From: Mycteria americana | Lineage: Eukaryota; Chordata; Aves; Ciconiiformes; Ciconiidae | Reading direction: 5' to 3' | Assembly: GCF_035582795.1 (NCBI RefSeq) | Contig: NC_134366.1 | Location: 109,809,756 to 109,873,755, forward strand | DNA: 64,000 nt | Shown here: positions 47,031-60,140 of the stretch, in pieces | Position numbering within the stretch: the first letter of the stretch is position 1 | Layout: each line of letters opens with the position of its first letter | Notes under the pieces: generated by a model | Seen by the model: only the letters and a program-made list of their open reading frames with translations | What the model was told of the DNA's origin: nothing | Database searches by the model: none | Translations under genes and position numbers: made by a program

Positions 47031-49210
47031 GCCTGTGCTAGATGACAGCCCTCCCCCTATTTTGGCAGTCTGCATGATTTTCATGCTCAGATGCCAGCCT
47101 CATATACATAATATATAATAATCTGCTTCCACTAAAACAAGCAATATTTGTCCAGCATTTATGGTGGTAGGTAGGTGTTGGGTTTTATATCTGGCTCTGC
47201 CTCTGTGTTTGGGAAAATCAAGTCACCGCTATACAGCAGGATGTATTAAGCTCTTAAATACGTCTAAATTTCTGGAGTGTCTTCGGATTACCACAAACTA
47301 GAGAGGAAGGATGAGAAAGAAAAGTACTTAGTCACAGTTGGCTAAGTTGGTTGGGAAAAATGGTAATTTTTTAAATAAGGGAGATTCAATGGCATGAGAC
47401 TATGGCTAAAGGACATGCCCTTTTAAAAGAGTTCCTTGCTATACCAAATTTGCTAGGAAACTTGCTCCTTGGTCACTATGCAACACACCACCGCAGTGTC
47501 CTTCAGCTCCAGGTGCAGCTGGTTAGAGGGTCACTGACTAGCTGCCTATGACGGACCAAGTCCCAGAGTGGACGTGTGGGAGGCAAGAGGCTAGTGAGCA
47601 AGTCTCATACCCAAAGCGTAAGTCTTCCTTTTTCCAAAGGCCAAACTGTAGTGTTGTGTCGAAATTCCCTTGACTAATTGTAGAGGTTCCACCCATACAG
47701 ATGAGGACTGCAACTCTGTCTTCTGCCTCCAGCCAGAGAGGGAGTTTTATAGCTCTCTGAAAACCCCTGTTGTTCTAGCTAAGCTGACTGCCTGCGGCTT
47801 CTTTGGGTGGTTAGAAAAAAACATAGGTAACTCTACTTTGTACTGTACAGAGTAGGCTACCCTAAGTCTTATCTTTGGTAAAGAGTAAATAATAACATTC
47901 CCATTTCTTCGCAGCAAGTTTAAAATCTATAGGAACAAATAATAAAAATTAGTACTTTGGGGTTTGTATAATACCTAATTGGTATTACAGGTGTCTGGGG
48001 TATAAGGGTATATATATGGTACGGCTAAGGCACTCTATGATGACATGAACCATTATGGTAATTCTGTTTTCTTCTTTACTTAAAGGATTCACTCATAGAT
48101 ATTATGATTCACCAAAATATATGATGGGTAATAAAGGAAATGTGTTGCCTGCCAGCTTTTGGATAAATTTGCTAGCAAATAAACATGCTTTAAGAAAACA
48201 GGTAATCTGCAAAGAAAAATTCTTCTCCACTTATCTCCCTCCTCCTTGAAAACCTTATCCTTGATGTACTACTCCTCCCTGGATCTAAAAACCCCCACAA
48301 AACAAACCAAAACCCAGTGTCACAGAACAAAAAACCTATTAGTTAAAGAAGTTGAAAATGGAAGTCCAAAGTAGGTCAACTTTAACCAACTGACTCAACT
48401 TCTAAGGTCAGGGAAAGCTTCAGTCATACTTTTTGTTCCTTTGCTAGGGAAATTATTACACAGTAATGTCTTGGGGCTGTGCGTTTGCTGGTGCTGCCAA
48501 GACAAGTCATTTCTGTGTGTGCTGTGAGCAGCATTCCTTCTCTATCATATGACTGCGAGATGGACATAATGCATCGCAGTTAACAGCACTGACTCACCCT
48601 GTAGTTTACGCCAACACTTAATGTCATTCATGCTTAATAAAACTGTAGGGTTCTGCTTTTCCACCCACTTTTTGTTTTTTATCTTGAAACCTACCACAGC
48701 ACAAGAAAAGTTATGGCAGCTTGGTATAAAATGCTTATTTTATATTCTCCATTCACATTTTTTGATGCATTGACAGTATACCTGAGAAAAAGTTCTCTGA
48801 ACAGCCGCATGTAGATAGCCAGCGTACAGCTGAATGACTGCAGCATGCTTTTCAGAGAAATAAATATCATCTGGTATTCTGACTGTCTTTTTGTTTGATG
48901 CAAAGTTCATTTGGAAATCACAGATTCGTGCAAGCCAAAATCCCCCCCCAAATCCTCCAGCTTAGATCAGCACACTTCTGATCTCCTCAAGCTTAGACCC
49001 ACCTTTAAATTTTATACACCAGCTGCCATGCTCCCTTTGAATGACTGATGTGAAAAGAATCTGTTAAATATTGCAGGTACAAACCTTATTAAAAATATTA
49101 AATCAAACATGTTTTCCTGCAACGCTGTAAGCCCAAACCCAACAGCAGCAGTGTGGTAGCTAATGGGAAACTCGCAGTTGATGCTCTGAGATGCACTTGA
49201 AGAAGGCAAA

Positions 49211-49246
49211 TGCCACCTCTTAACACCACCTCTTAATGCCACCTTA
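49211..49246. repeat. Three-copy 13-bp tandem repeat
   Basis: CCACCTCTTAA recurs at 49213 and 49226, with a third degraded copy (CCACCTTA) at 49239. Confidence 0.8.
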
Positions 49247-52200
49247 TGCCTTGCCCTGCACACTCGTCCAGAAGGATTTTACTCAGTTGCCATTTTGAGC
49301 AATGAGCAGCTGTAATTCCAGCTCTCTCCCTTCTAAGGAAAAGCAAGGGGGAAATCAAACGGGCCTGCGGATGGCACAGCTCACAGAATCGGGAGGTTGG
49401 GTGGGGTTGTGATGGCTTGCTTCACGCTGTGCTGCCAGCACACCTGAACATCTACAGGAACCCCAGTGGTGAAGCCCTGAAGAGCGTAGCAGAGCGTGCA
49501 ATTCTCATAGACTGTGCTACTCATGTGAGAATATAATATCGAGTGAAATTAGAGGTACTCTTCTGCATTGGGGCTTTGTTGCAGAAAAAGAGAGCGGAGT
49601 CAAAAAAAATGGATTTTGCTCCTGTGTTCAGTTCCTGAAGTCTCCTGTCCCAGCAAGGGTAGTGGAAATACCTGAAATGTGGTGGTCTCTGCTTTCTCCC
49701 AAACGGAACAAAATTATCATTCAGAAATATCTGTAGCAGATCCAGGAATAAATCGTCTCTCTTATTGATTTAGGAATACCAAGGCAGTAGAAAATTCTCA
49801 GTTATATGTAGACGGAATTGTCCCAGTTTGCATTGTAGCAACGGAACAACTGAAATAGGCAGTTCCAGTAAAGTGTTATTCTACTAAAAACACTGTAATG
49901 GTCATTTAACTGTATCTGTGTTCTATTCCTTCTCCTTATTCCAGCCAAAAAAGTCACATTTTTCAGTAATATTGTTATTCCAGTAAACTTAGTAAACTGG
50001 CTTCTCTGTGCAGTATCAGTTTGATTAGCAGCTACCATACTCAAATGCATGACCTTCTCCTTGCTCAGGGAGCCTTTTAGGGACAGTATGGAGTGTGAAT
50101 ACAGATGTGACGGTGAGTGGGTAAGTCAGTCACACATTTGTGGCTGGTTTTACCTCAATAGTACTCTTTTTCTTTTTTCTTTTTTTTTAATTAAAAACCT
50201 GAAAAACTTTAAACAACGAAGGATTTTTCGTTGCTGGCTTTTAAGATATACAGAGGATTCTGCCGGTATATATGATTGTTACAGAATATTCCCACAAGAA
50301 ACAGGACAATTGTTGCTCTAAAGCCTTCTATGTTTAACATATTTGTTTTGGGCTCTCCTGTGAAATCTATCAGAAGAAAAAGAAGAGACAGCACATGTGT
50401 AATATATAGTTTGATCAGTCAAACACAGTGAAAAATGATATCTGCTCTCTGTGGATAGAAGCACATTTTCAGCTAAAACAAACCTGTCTTCTGCTTTTTG
50501 TTTGATGGAGAGAGGAGTGCTGTTCTGATTAGGAGTACTAGAAATCAGGAAAGAGACTCTTCATGGCTCTGACAGGCACTTCTCTGCCTGAATAAGTCAC
50601 TAAACCTTTATGTGCTTCAGTTTTATTATTTGTAAAACAATGCTTTTTTATTTCAGAAGGATATACTGAGACTAAATATACTAGTTTTTGAAAAAGCATA
50701 TTTAGATTCCCAGTAAAAATATGGTAAATATAGGACATGTTGTCTGTTTAGAAAAATAAGTTCAAATAAAAAGAAAGGAGGAAAAGTTTTTAAATGGAGC
50801 TTTTAAATGTTTGTAAGATCTTTCTGCTTATTCCTGGCTTAATTTTAACAGTGAAGTCTGGTAATAAAAACTGAAGCAAAGATTTGCAGTAGGAAGGAAT
50901 GACACATGCTGTTTCCTCCCCCCCGCCCCCCCTTACAGTTGGCATCGCTGACAGGTATCTTGGGGTTTTGGGAGAGAAATTATCCAGAACTCCCAATATT
51001 GTGCCAGGATCGTACTTGGCGCTTGCTCTTCAGCTGTTCCCATGCAACCGGACCCTCTTCCAATGCCATTGGAAGACCCACAGTCAAGAACAGGGTGTGC
51101 AGTCCATGTTTGGATTAGGTCCTGTCGTTGCTCTTTGCTAACAAGGACAGAGGGGAGAGCAGAAAGGAGAAGTCCTCGAGCTGTTTCTCAAGGACTCGGA
51201 TGCCTCGGGCAGTGAGTGCTGTTGTATGTCTGAGACACAAACCATCTTGGGGAGATTTGAGATTAAAACCCATGGTTTTAATTCATATGGCCTACAGTGT
51301 AGGTTCTTTGGCTTCCCCTGCCTAAATGGTATCTGAGAGAAATCATTTAATTCTTTGCCTTAGGCTTCATGCCCTGACTATTACCATAAGTATATTTAAA
51401 GGATCCCCATCCCCTTTCCAGCTATCACATAAGACCGCAGACATACACATCTGCTGTATATACACATCCAGGTTTATTTTCAGGTTTCCCATTTCAAGGC
51501 TTTCTTTTTATTCAGACTTCTTCAACTCGATTGGCACTCCATGTGAGTCGTCCGTGTTGCATTCAGCTCATTACCCTCAGGGCCAAATGCGAGATGGCAC
51601 CAGGCATACAGAAGAAAGAAAACTGTGTGCAAAGAAGTTACCAAACTGGAAAGAAGCACTTGAAATCAAACGGTTGAATTATGTCCCCGTGGGCTGGTGC
51701 TCTAGATACATTCGCAGAAGAGCAAAATAAAACCTTGTCCTACCTCAGCCTTGTTGAGACCAGACTAGGATTACTCGGGTGAGTACCTACTTGCCCATGT
51801 GAGCAAAAGCATCACGCCTTGCTAAAATACTAAAATACACAATTCCCATTTGCAACCGTAGGATTAGCAGAATATAGAGTTGCAATATGAGCAACATCAG
51901 TGTATTCACAGATAATTTGAGCCAGTTGATGCTACTGAATATCTCCTACATATTTATAAGCTGTCTAAAATGATAGATATCACTACTTGCATTATTCAGT
52001 ATATCTGCATACCTAAAATTATATAGACGCACGCACAGTGTTGTTCCACTGCAAAGTGGGAAGGAGCAGTCGATAATTCCTTCTGGGATCTGCTCAGCAA
52101 TTAATAGGTTATGGTAGCGTATTCTGCATAACAAAGGACAAAGTACCTCATCCAATAATTTACACACCAAGCACCTAATGTCTGTTTGACTTGGCATGGG

Positions 52201-53089
52201 TTTTTCAAGGAAGACCCAGTTCTGACTCTAGCCCTCCCTCTACAAGTCATTTTAGCAATTAATTAACCTCAGTAGTCATAATTTGTGTTGTGTTCCTAGT
52301 GAGCATTTGTTTAATGTCTGTTTACACGCACTGGAGCTCATGCCCTTTGGTTTGCTATTTACTTGGGCTTTTTTTCCTAAATTAGAAACTACCTTCAGAC
52401 AAAAATTCCTTTACAACACAGGAGCCGTTAAAGTGCATGCAATTCACCTCACCACCTTCTTAATGGCATTTGCTACAAAAGCATGAAGAATTGCGGGCTG
52501 CTTTCTCCCTGCAAAGCTCGGGGAAAGCAGACAGAGCTGGGGAGTGCAGGGCTGCCCTTAGCTGAAGCAATGGGGACCTGCTGCCAGGAAAGACCCTAGA
52601 AATGCTGCGCACCAAACACCTGGGGCTCCCTCTGGCCCAGTCACACAAGTTTTGCACCAAAAACCAAGACAGGAGGGTCTGAGGCACGCGTATGTCTCAC
52701 CACAGTATGGGGTCCACACCCTGTCAAGAGGCGTACCTGGGCCTAGAAGCTCAGAAACACTACAGCAGTTTAGACATACTCTTGGCTACTCCAACACGTT
52801 TGGTGGGGAAGAGATAATTGCCCTATGTTGTACTGGTTCCACTCAGCTAGTGCTCAGGAGAGCGCAAGCGGCCATACTACATCTTCCTCCACAATTCACG
52901 CAGTAGGACTAGGAGGTTTTTTTTCCTTCGGCCAAATATGAACAAAAGTGTGGAAATGATCACTTTTCATGTATTCTTAATGTTGCTAAATACCATCTCA
53001 CCTCCTCTGTATGTGTTCTGTTTATATATAAATAGAATAGTTGTGATAGCAGGGTACAACCCAAGGTTTATTTGAGGGCAAGGTTTAGG

Positions 53090-53128
53090 AAAGCATGCCT
53101 CTTTTTCCCAAAGCATGCCTCTTTTTCC
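53090..53128. repeat. Two-copy tandem repeat, 20-bp period
   Basis: AAAGCATGCCTCTTTTTCC occurs exactly at 53090-53108 and 53110-53128. Confidence 0.9.
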
Positions 53129-55889
53129 TCTGGGTAAGGAGGAGTGCTGTAATAGTCAAAAATTACCAGAGATAAAGCATCTTATCTCATTTACCTAGAG
53201 CCTATTCGTCTGCACTTTTAAAGTCTAGAACACAAAGCACAATATATTGCGGGCAAATTCCGTAGCTTGCCTATCATATGTGTTTCCTACATTTTGTGTA
53301 GCTCAAATGTATTGTTCAAAGGAAAAATGCCTTATAAAAAATGCCTTTCTATATCTCTGGGTGAGTTGTGTGGAATTCCTTAAGCTAAATTGCCCTCTAG
53401 ATAATTTTGACAATGGGAAAGAGTATACCTGCACTATTTACAGAAGTTGGGTCTGTGATTAGAGAGCGAAGAGTGCAGTATAATTAGAGAGATATTAAGC
53501 CACACTATCCAATAGATGGAGAGTTCTGACAATAAGCTAGAGGTATCCCTAGCCCGATTTGTATTCACTGTCAGATGTTATGTAGGTGTGGAAATCAGAT
53601 ATACATATCAGAAAACTATTAGCCAAATCTTGGTGTCAGTTGTACCATTGCAACTTCATGGTTCAAAGACTTTGGTTGGGTTGCTTGTAAGTGTTTCCCC
53701 TCGACTTATTCTGCACTATACTCCTATGAACAGTATTAATGATCCATTTTCAAGTCAAGTGAAACATTCCTCGGCTCACAAGACTTTTTCCTTCTTGACA
53801 AAAGAATTTAATAATGAAGAAAAAGGATCATCTTCTGTGGTTTGGTTTGTTTGTTATCTTTCTTAGTCGGGAAAAGCCAACTAAATAAAAAAAAGAACTG
53901 TGGGAACTTAAGGACGTTATACAAAAATAATTTAGTACTTTATTGCATATTTAGAGTTGCAAATGACCACTGATGGGTCATCCATGTGTTGGTATTGTGG
54001 CAAACTGGATTTAATCTTTCTGAAGCTATCCCTGATAAGAAGACATCTGCTTCTCTTCACCACTCTGACATTTTGTCTTGAATATATCCATTCATGGTAG
54101 ACATTTACAGTTTCCTACCACTGTAATAGTCAGCAGGAATTCAAAGGAATGTCCTTGCTTGCCCAAAAGGCAGGATTTAGTAAAGAGCTACAAGATAGAT
54201 CAGCATTAACCATTCATTTTAGCACTTTGACTTCAGCGGGCTGAGTTTGAAGCAAAGGGTATACAGATTGATCTTTCTTGACTCCTTTCTATTTATGGCT
54301 ATATCAAAACCCAAAATTTTTAAAACCATGTAGAAACAAAAGCAGAGGACTCCGCACAAACTTTGAACAAAGAGATACAGATGTAGAGGGGAAAAGTGAG
54401 CCTAAGTATGGTGAAAGAGCAACAACCCTCAGAAAGTTGTACATCAAGGAGGGTATCTCTTCTCTCATCAGGGAGGTGACATCTCCTGAAAAAACACATG
54501 TCTAGGAGACAAGGAGCCTTAATAAAGAGAGCTGGCTTAGCATTAGCAGCAAAATAAATTGTTGAAAAATTTACTGGAATTTACAGGAATCTGCATTTAC
54601 CCCAGATAATTAAAATGGATGAGGTAAATCTTTAAAAAATAGACTGGGAGAAGAGGCCTTGTAGGATGAGAAGATAACGATCACAGCATTACATGAAACA
54701 TTCAGGACATTGAATTACTGGCTTTTTTACTGAATTGAGGTAGAAAAAGGACTCTTCTTATTACCCTGATTTTGTTATCATCTTACTCAGAATAATTTGA
54801 AGAACAACTCAGTAACTTGAATGGCCTGCCCTTGAATGATACAGTTTGCTATACAGTGAGTTTAAAAAGATAACTTTTCTTCTATTTAAAAATCAATATG
54901 TGACCAATTGGTGGTCCTCCACCCTACACTGTTGTACCTGATAATGAGTAGCCATGATTCCCTATCGCTGTTTTTCCAATGGCAAAACTCTGCTATAGGA
55001 AATCGCTACCAACATTAAAAAATAGATTGCACTGAGCTACCATCAGTACAGTTCTGAGCAGTAGCAACATCTGTCACTGCTTTTTACTTTTATGGCATCC
55101 AAATCTCCACTTGAAACTCGCTGAAAGGACTTTAAGAAAGGAGGTATAAAATAAAAAATCTCATACTGCCCAAAAATATAATTAAATGGCATTTTGGGCT
55201 TAGGGCTCAAGCTGAGGGGGAGACCATTTTCTTTGCTATAAGTGAAAGCAGCTAGAGTCCAGTCTTGCTTCTACTGAAGTCACAGGCTTCATCATACAAA
55301 ACAGGGAGAGAGAAATTCACTTTGTTTAATAGTTGTTGTTTCAGTTCTTTACGTTTCTGTTTCCTTAGAGACTTGCGTGCTTGTAGATAGGCATACATCT
55401 TCTGATAAACACACCTCATTGTGCTTTCTTTGCTTTTACAGGTTGAGGTTGAAGAAGTGTTTATGCGTTCCTTCCTCTTTTGTTTTCTCAAGTGTGCTAA
55501 TAGAAACAGTAGGGTTGCTGCGATATCATATGCAGGATAAAAACTATAAAACTGACTTGGGATGTTCCTCACTAGTTACCTTGCCTAAATACAGTTATTG
55601 ACTATAATTATAACAGATAAAAACAATGATATTGGGAAACAAAACAAACTGTGTACACTCAACCTCTCCCAAACATTGATCTTGTCACAAGTATTATTGC
55701 ACCGTCTTCTTTTCCTCCATTTCCATACCCATGACAATTCATATCCAACAGACCTTGCCAAATGAACATGGTCTCTCTATTATTTCTTACGTGCTATGGT
55801 AAGATAACAAGGTTGATATCCTTGGTCTGGTAGGTTGGGTTGAAAACCTGCAAGATTTATCTTTCTAGCGTGTCTATATGAACCTGTTA

Positions 55890-56020
55890 TCGGATCATCT
55901 CAAAATCTTCAATGAATTTAACCTCACAGAACCTCTGTGAAATAGGAAACTGTTATAATTACCACTTTACGTATTTGGGAATTGAGCATCACAAAGAATA
56001 AGACCAAGACTATTAAAGCT
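55890..56020 (+). repeat. Ancient MIR/CORE-SINE-like tail
   Basis: ATCATCTCAAAATCTTCAAT, AACCTCACAGAACCTCTGTG, AAATAGGAAACTGTTATAAT, ACCACTTTACGTATTTGGGA and ATTGAGCATCACAAAG follow, in order, the shared 3' domain of old amniote SINEs. That domain runs GGATCTCAAAGC, CCTCACAACACCCCTGTGAG, GTATTATTATCCCCATTTTA and GAAACTGAGGCACAGAG. It is heavily mutated but collinear over about 110 bases. Confidence 0.6.
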
Positions 56021-57644
56021 ATTAAAATGTCCCTGCACTCAGGAGCACATGAGATGTCACTGGTTTAGATGCCTAAGTCTTCCTGCAGTCACAGACCCCA
56101 ATAACTACAGCACCCGTCCGATTCAAAGCAGAGGCTGGGCTGCCAGCAAACCCAGGAATGATTCATAGTCGTCAGACTATTGAATCTCAAGTCCATCCTT
56201 CTGTGTCTGGTTCTGACTGGAAAATACAGACCTGAAGAGTCTGTTCACACAAAAATTTTCCCAAGAAGAAAATGTTGCCATCCTTCTGGGAAGTGTTGAG
56301 GATTTGATGAATCTGTTTGTTTTTTCATTGTTGAAACTAGTTTTGTCTAATAATTCCCAATAAGCTCTCACTCTGCAGCATGTCAGCTACGTTACTGCAG
56401 GGTAGTAGGAACTGGCACCTGCTCAGAAAGCCGAATTGTTCTGAAGCAGAGCTTTCTTTAGGTCTTTCTTTCATTAATGAACCTCAGAAGATCACATTGT
56501 GAAAGTTCACTCTGATGTCCTGTTTACATTCAGTAGCAATCTCAGACTAAAGTGATTGTTACAAAGGGTGCAGAATAGGAAAATAAATCAGCATTGGTGT
56601 CAGTTTGTTTTATTTCAATAATGGTCACCATGGAAACAAAGTCACTGACCTATTTCTTTTCATACATACAAGTAAACACGAGGGTTTCCAATTTTCATAC
56701 ATACCAACAATTTACCTTACAGAGCGTCCATAATGTACTATCTTATTGGAACTTACATTTTTTCCCCAAAGGGCTGTTTTTATTTATTTTTTTGCCAATT
56801 TCCTTCACCAGGGAGACAATGAAAACTCAGTACTGTCATTATAATAGCAGACCACTTCTATTTTCACTACACCTACCCTTGCACATAGGTGCCCTGACTG
56901 TAAACTGGCAATCTAATAGCAGTATGATTAGATGTGCTTCAACAGCCACTTCTGACTCATCAGATTAATTTCAGTTTACTTCATTCTGCATCTTTTTAAA
57001 ATATTGGTCAGTGCTACTACACAAGAACATCTTCCTAATGGCAAGCTAGCTGCCGTTGAGTGGACACCTTCTGCTTCCAATGGAGGAGGCCTTTTCTCTT
57101 ACCTCCCCAACACGGCGCTCTCTAAACAATTTATTACCGCCAACCTGGCTTGGGTCATACTGTTCAGAACCTATGGATACGTTCTTTGCTTGTTGTAGTT
57201 GCATTATTCACATTGATTCATGTGCATTTAGATACGCTGTAGGTGTCATGAACCCACAGATAAATGGTTTTAACCAGCTGACACCCAAAGTGAGTGTGAA
57301 CGTGTAAGCACAACATGTGCCTACTTGCACAAAGAAGAGGATAACGGAGTTTGCAAGGAATACTGCAAAAACATCAGGTTGGGGTGCCATTTCTCTTTTT
57401 AATACTGAGCACACAATAACACCCTCTCCCTAACCCTCTTAAGCATTGACTGTGTACGTTGTGTGTGTACAGTGTATTGTGGCCTCAAGGATAACCACCC
57501 ACGTGTGTGGGAAGAGAGACAAATCATATATGGAAATGTTGAAAAGTAAAAGAATATAATATTTGCTATATTATGGCCTCTGAGAGTATGCCCTGTGCTT
57601 GTCTCATCTCGGTAACAGTTAAATAATCTAGCACATTAGCTGCA

Positions 57645-57790
57645 CGTTCTGGGCCAAGTGCACTGCTAGAGTAACTCTAGTGATGTAATACACATACTTT
57701 CCTCTCCTTTAAGCAATGTAAATCCATATAATACCATTGAATTTGATGGCATTACTCCAAGACTAAATAGATATAACTATGAACAGAATT
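57645..57790. repeat. Possible ancient palindromic amniote repeat
   Basis: CTAGAGTAACTCTAG (57666-57680) is a near-perfect palindrome with a single central base. TGTAAATCCATATAATACCA and TTTGATGGCATTACTCCAAG follow. The arrangement recalls an old amniote repeat with inverted GTAAATCCAGAGTAACTCC arms around CATTGACTTCAATGG. Confidence 0.35.
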
Positions 57791-58469
57791 ATCTGACTGA
57801 ACCAAGCTGTTCAGAAAGAAATCAAAGACATGCCAGAGAGAAAGTGCCTTTTATTTTATTGCTCTGTGACAAGCCTGACTGCTCTATCTTTCACAGGCAT
57901 TTTAGGTTTAAGCTAAAGGCATGTGAAAATAGTTGTTTTAAGTCAAGTTCGTCTACATCACTGTTCATAGCAGTCAATATATGCAATTTAACTGACCTGG
58001 GAATTGGGTGTTGTCTAGGTCACTTCATACGGAGATTTGTTGGACCTTTTTTTTTTTTAATAAAGGATTATGCCTAAACTTTGGCTGCTATTATTTCTGC
58101 AATCTACTAGACAAATGTGGTTACAATTTCCTAACTCCCATTGCCCAAATTTTCTTAAACTGCTTCATAAACAGAATTTAAACATGCTTTAGCTAGTGCT
58201 TGTGATGATAGATGGAACTTTTCCTCTAATACACTTCCAAAACCTCTGTTCCAGCTGAGGGGACTGACCTTCCAAATAAATAAAACATGTTTTGTTTCCG
58301 TGCTCTGTATCTATCTCAGTGGCCTGTAATCTTTCAAACTTTCCTTCCCCCTCCTTCTCTTGGGTTCTGCTGCCATTTCCCACTGATGGTACCGATACAC
58401 AAGCTTCCTTATTGGGTAAGGTTGGGCAGGTTTAACTGCTGCTGTCCACTGAAAAGACTGTCCATTTAA

Positions 58470-58623
58470 AAGACGTTTGGATGAGGTGCTTAGGGACATG
58501 GTGTAGTGGTGGTCTTGGTAGTGTTAGGTTTACGGGTGGACTCGATGATCTTAAAGGTCTTTTCCAACCTATACAATTCTGTGATTCTGTGATTCTGTGA
58601 TTCTGTGATTCTGTGATTCTGTG
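58470..58623 (+). mobile_element. Well-preserved CR1 LINE 3' end with six-copy octamer tail
   Basis: AGACGTTTGGATGAGGTGCT, then GGACTCGATGATCTTAAAGG and TCTTTTCCAACCTATACA match the CR1 3' UTR closely. The element ends in six tandem ATTCTGTG units (58576-58623). Only about 150 bp remain, the commonest form of avian CR1 copies. By eye it is the least diverged copy in the window. It is non-coding. Confidence 0.96.
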
Positions 58624-59969
58624 AAGGAAGTGTTCTGTAATGACGTCCGCCAGTTTTTACAACAGCAGCCTGGGGAGTCTGAACTCAGCAGTCAATAGCT
58701 TATGGGATTAAACAGGAAGAGGAAAAATAATAATAAAAAAAACCCCAGCACCAACTGCTTCAGTCTTAATAAACTCCGATGATTTTTTATCTTGAGTCAC
58801 TGGGATATAAAGTCAGAGGGCTTTCTCCTCATTTTCCACTTTGTAATATTTCAGTGTTCAGGCCAGATTTTATTTTTCAACTTTAAAACATCTTTTAAGC
58901 TTATTTGATATTTGTATCTTTCTGTTGGTCAGGGATACAGTATGGGAGAATTGGTGTGGGGACAGAAATGATGGTGACTCTTCAGTGCCAAACAGCCCAC
59001 CAGTAGCGTGTTGGCTGCATAGTGTCCCTGTATAAAGTAAAAATCTGTTGAGAATACAGACTCTAAAACCAGTGCCATTTTACTTCATATCATCAGTTCT
59101 TAATATATTTAGGGTTATCTTTGTTTATTTCAATAACAAAAATTAACACATACTACATTAGGATTGCATAGTCCACTAATAGTCCCACATTGATGGAAAC
59201 AGTGGTGATAGTTGCGTAATAAATTTTCTAAAGTAAAACCACCCTAAAAAGTGCATTGTGTTCCAGGCGACTGCATGGGGAAACTGGAGTATTCTACATC
59301 CTGCCTCAGAGCAAAGAGATTAGCCGAATTTTAACTGTAGGAGTTAGTTAGCTTCGGAAAGAGTTTTTATTTCTTTGGCAAGTGGAGTTTGCAACTGGGA
59401 AGTTAAAGTAAACTACATTAAAACAGGATAAAATAGCCTTTTCTTAATCACTATGCTAAATTTGATACATCAGCCACCCACATAAACAAAGAATCTTAAT
59501 TTTAAAGATTTAGAATTCTCAATATAGGCATTGTTGAGAGAAGTGTTTTCAGAGAGAGTGAAAGAAAAATCCAGGTCAGAGGCAGAGTATGCGTAGCAAT
59601 AATATCTCTTTAGAAATATACTCTCCCTCTGGTTTTGGCCACCCTCCAAAATTCTACTTCTGAGACATCCCAAACAATGGAGACGTTATGACGAGAACCC
59701 ATGGAACAGTGTCCTGCATCGCGCTGATGGTTTATAAAAGAGTGGTTTGTCTCAGCTAACCGTTCCACATATATAAAATTAATGGTCTCAAAAGACAAGT
59801 AAATGCTTACTGCACATAGCAAAGACCTTGCAGAAATCCACTTAGATGGTACTAACTTTCCATTAATTTTCTCTGCACCTTGCCAGAATAAGCAGGCAGC
59901 CAGCAGGGTACTCCTGTGTGTAAGCCCAGACCTTGAAAGTGTTGATTCCTACAGGCAGATTCCTCACAC

Positions 59970-60140
59970 CATACTTAAGGTGCTTAAATGAAAATGATCA
60001 GATTTTCCAAATGGTGAGAAACACACAGTTATCATGGACATCGAGGAGATCTGCAGCTTCTAGGCAAGCCAGATACCTCCTCTTTGGGCACCTAACTATG
60101 GTATATCTCTGGCTGCTCAAACTTAAAAATCTTGGTGTAA
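59970..60140. repeat. Possible ancient amniote repeat remnant
   Basis: TAAGGTGCTTAAATGAAAAT and GATCAGATTTTCCAAATGGT, with a later GGGCACCTAACTATGG, follow the word order of an old amniote interspersed repeat (GGTGCCTAAAT ... CAGATTTTCAAAGGTG). Strongly diverged. Confidence 0.35.

Larger units (their letters stand above)
44965..58470. other. Intergenic or intronic AT-rich stretch
   Basis: No gene identified. Contains two ancient SINE-like tails (46940-47030 and 55890-56020), small tandem duplications at 49211-49246 and 53090-53128, an unidentified GC-richer block at 52480-52910, and a possible ancient palindromic repeat at 57645-57790. Open frames are short and unsupported. Confidence 0.5.

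Noticed and set aside
57421..57440. CCCTAACCC as an interstitial telomeric repeat
   Set aside because: Only about one and a half units; indistinguishable from chance.
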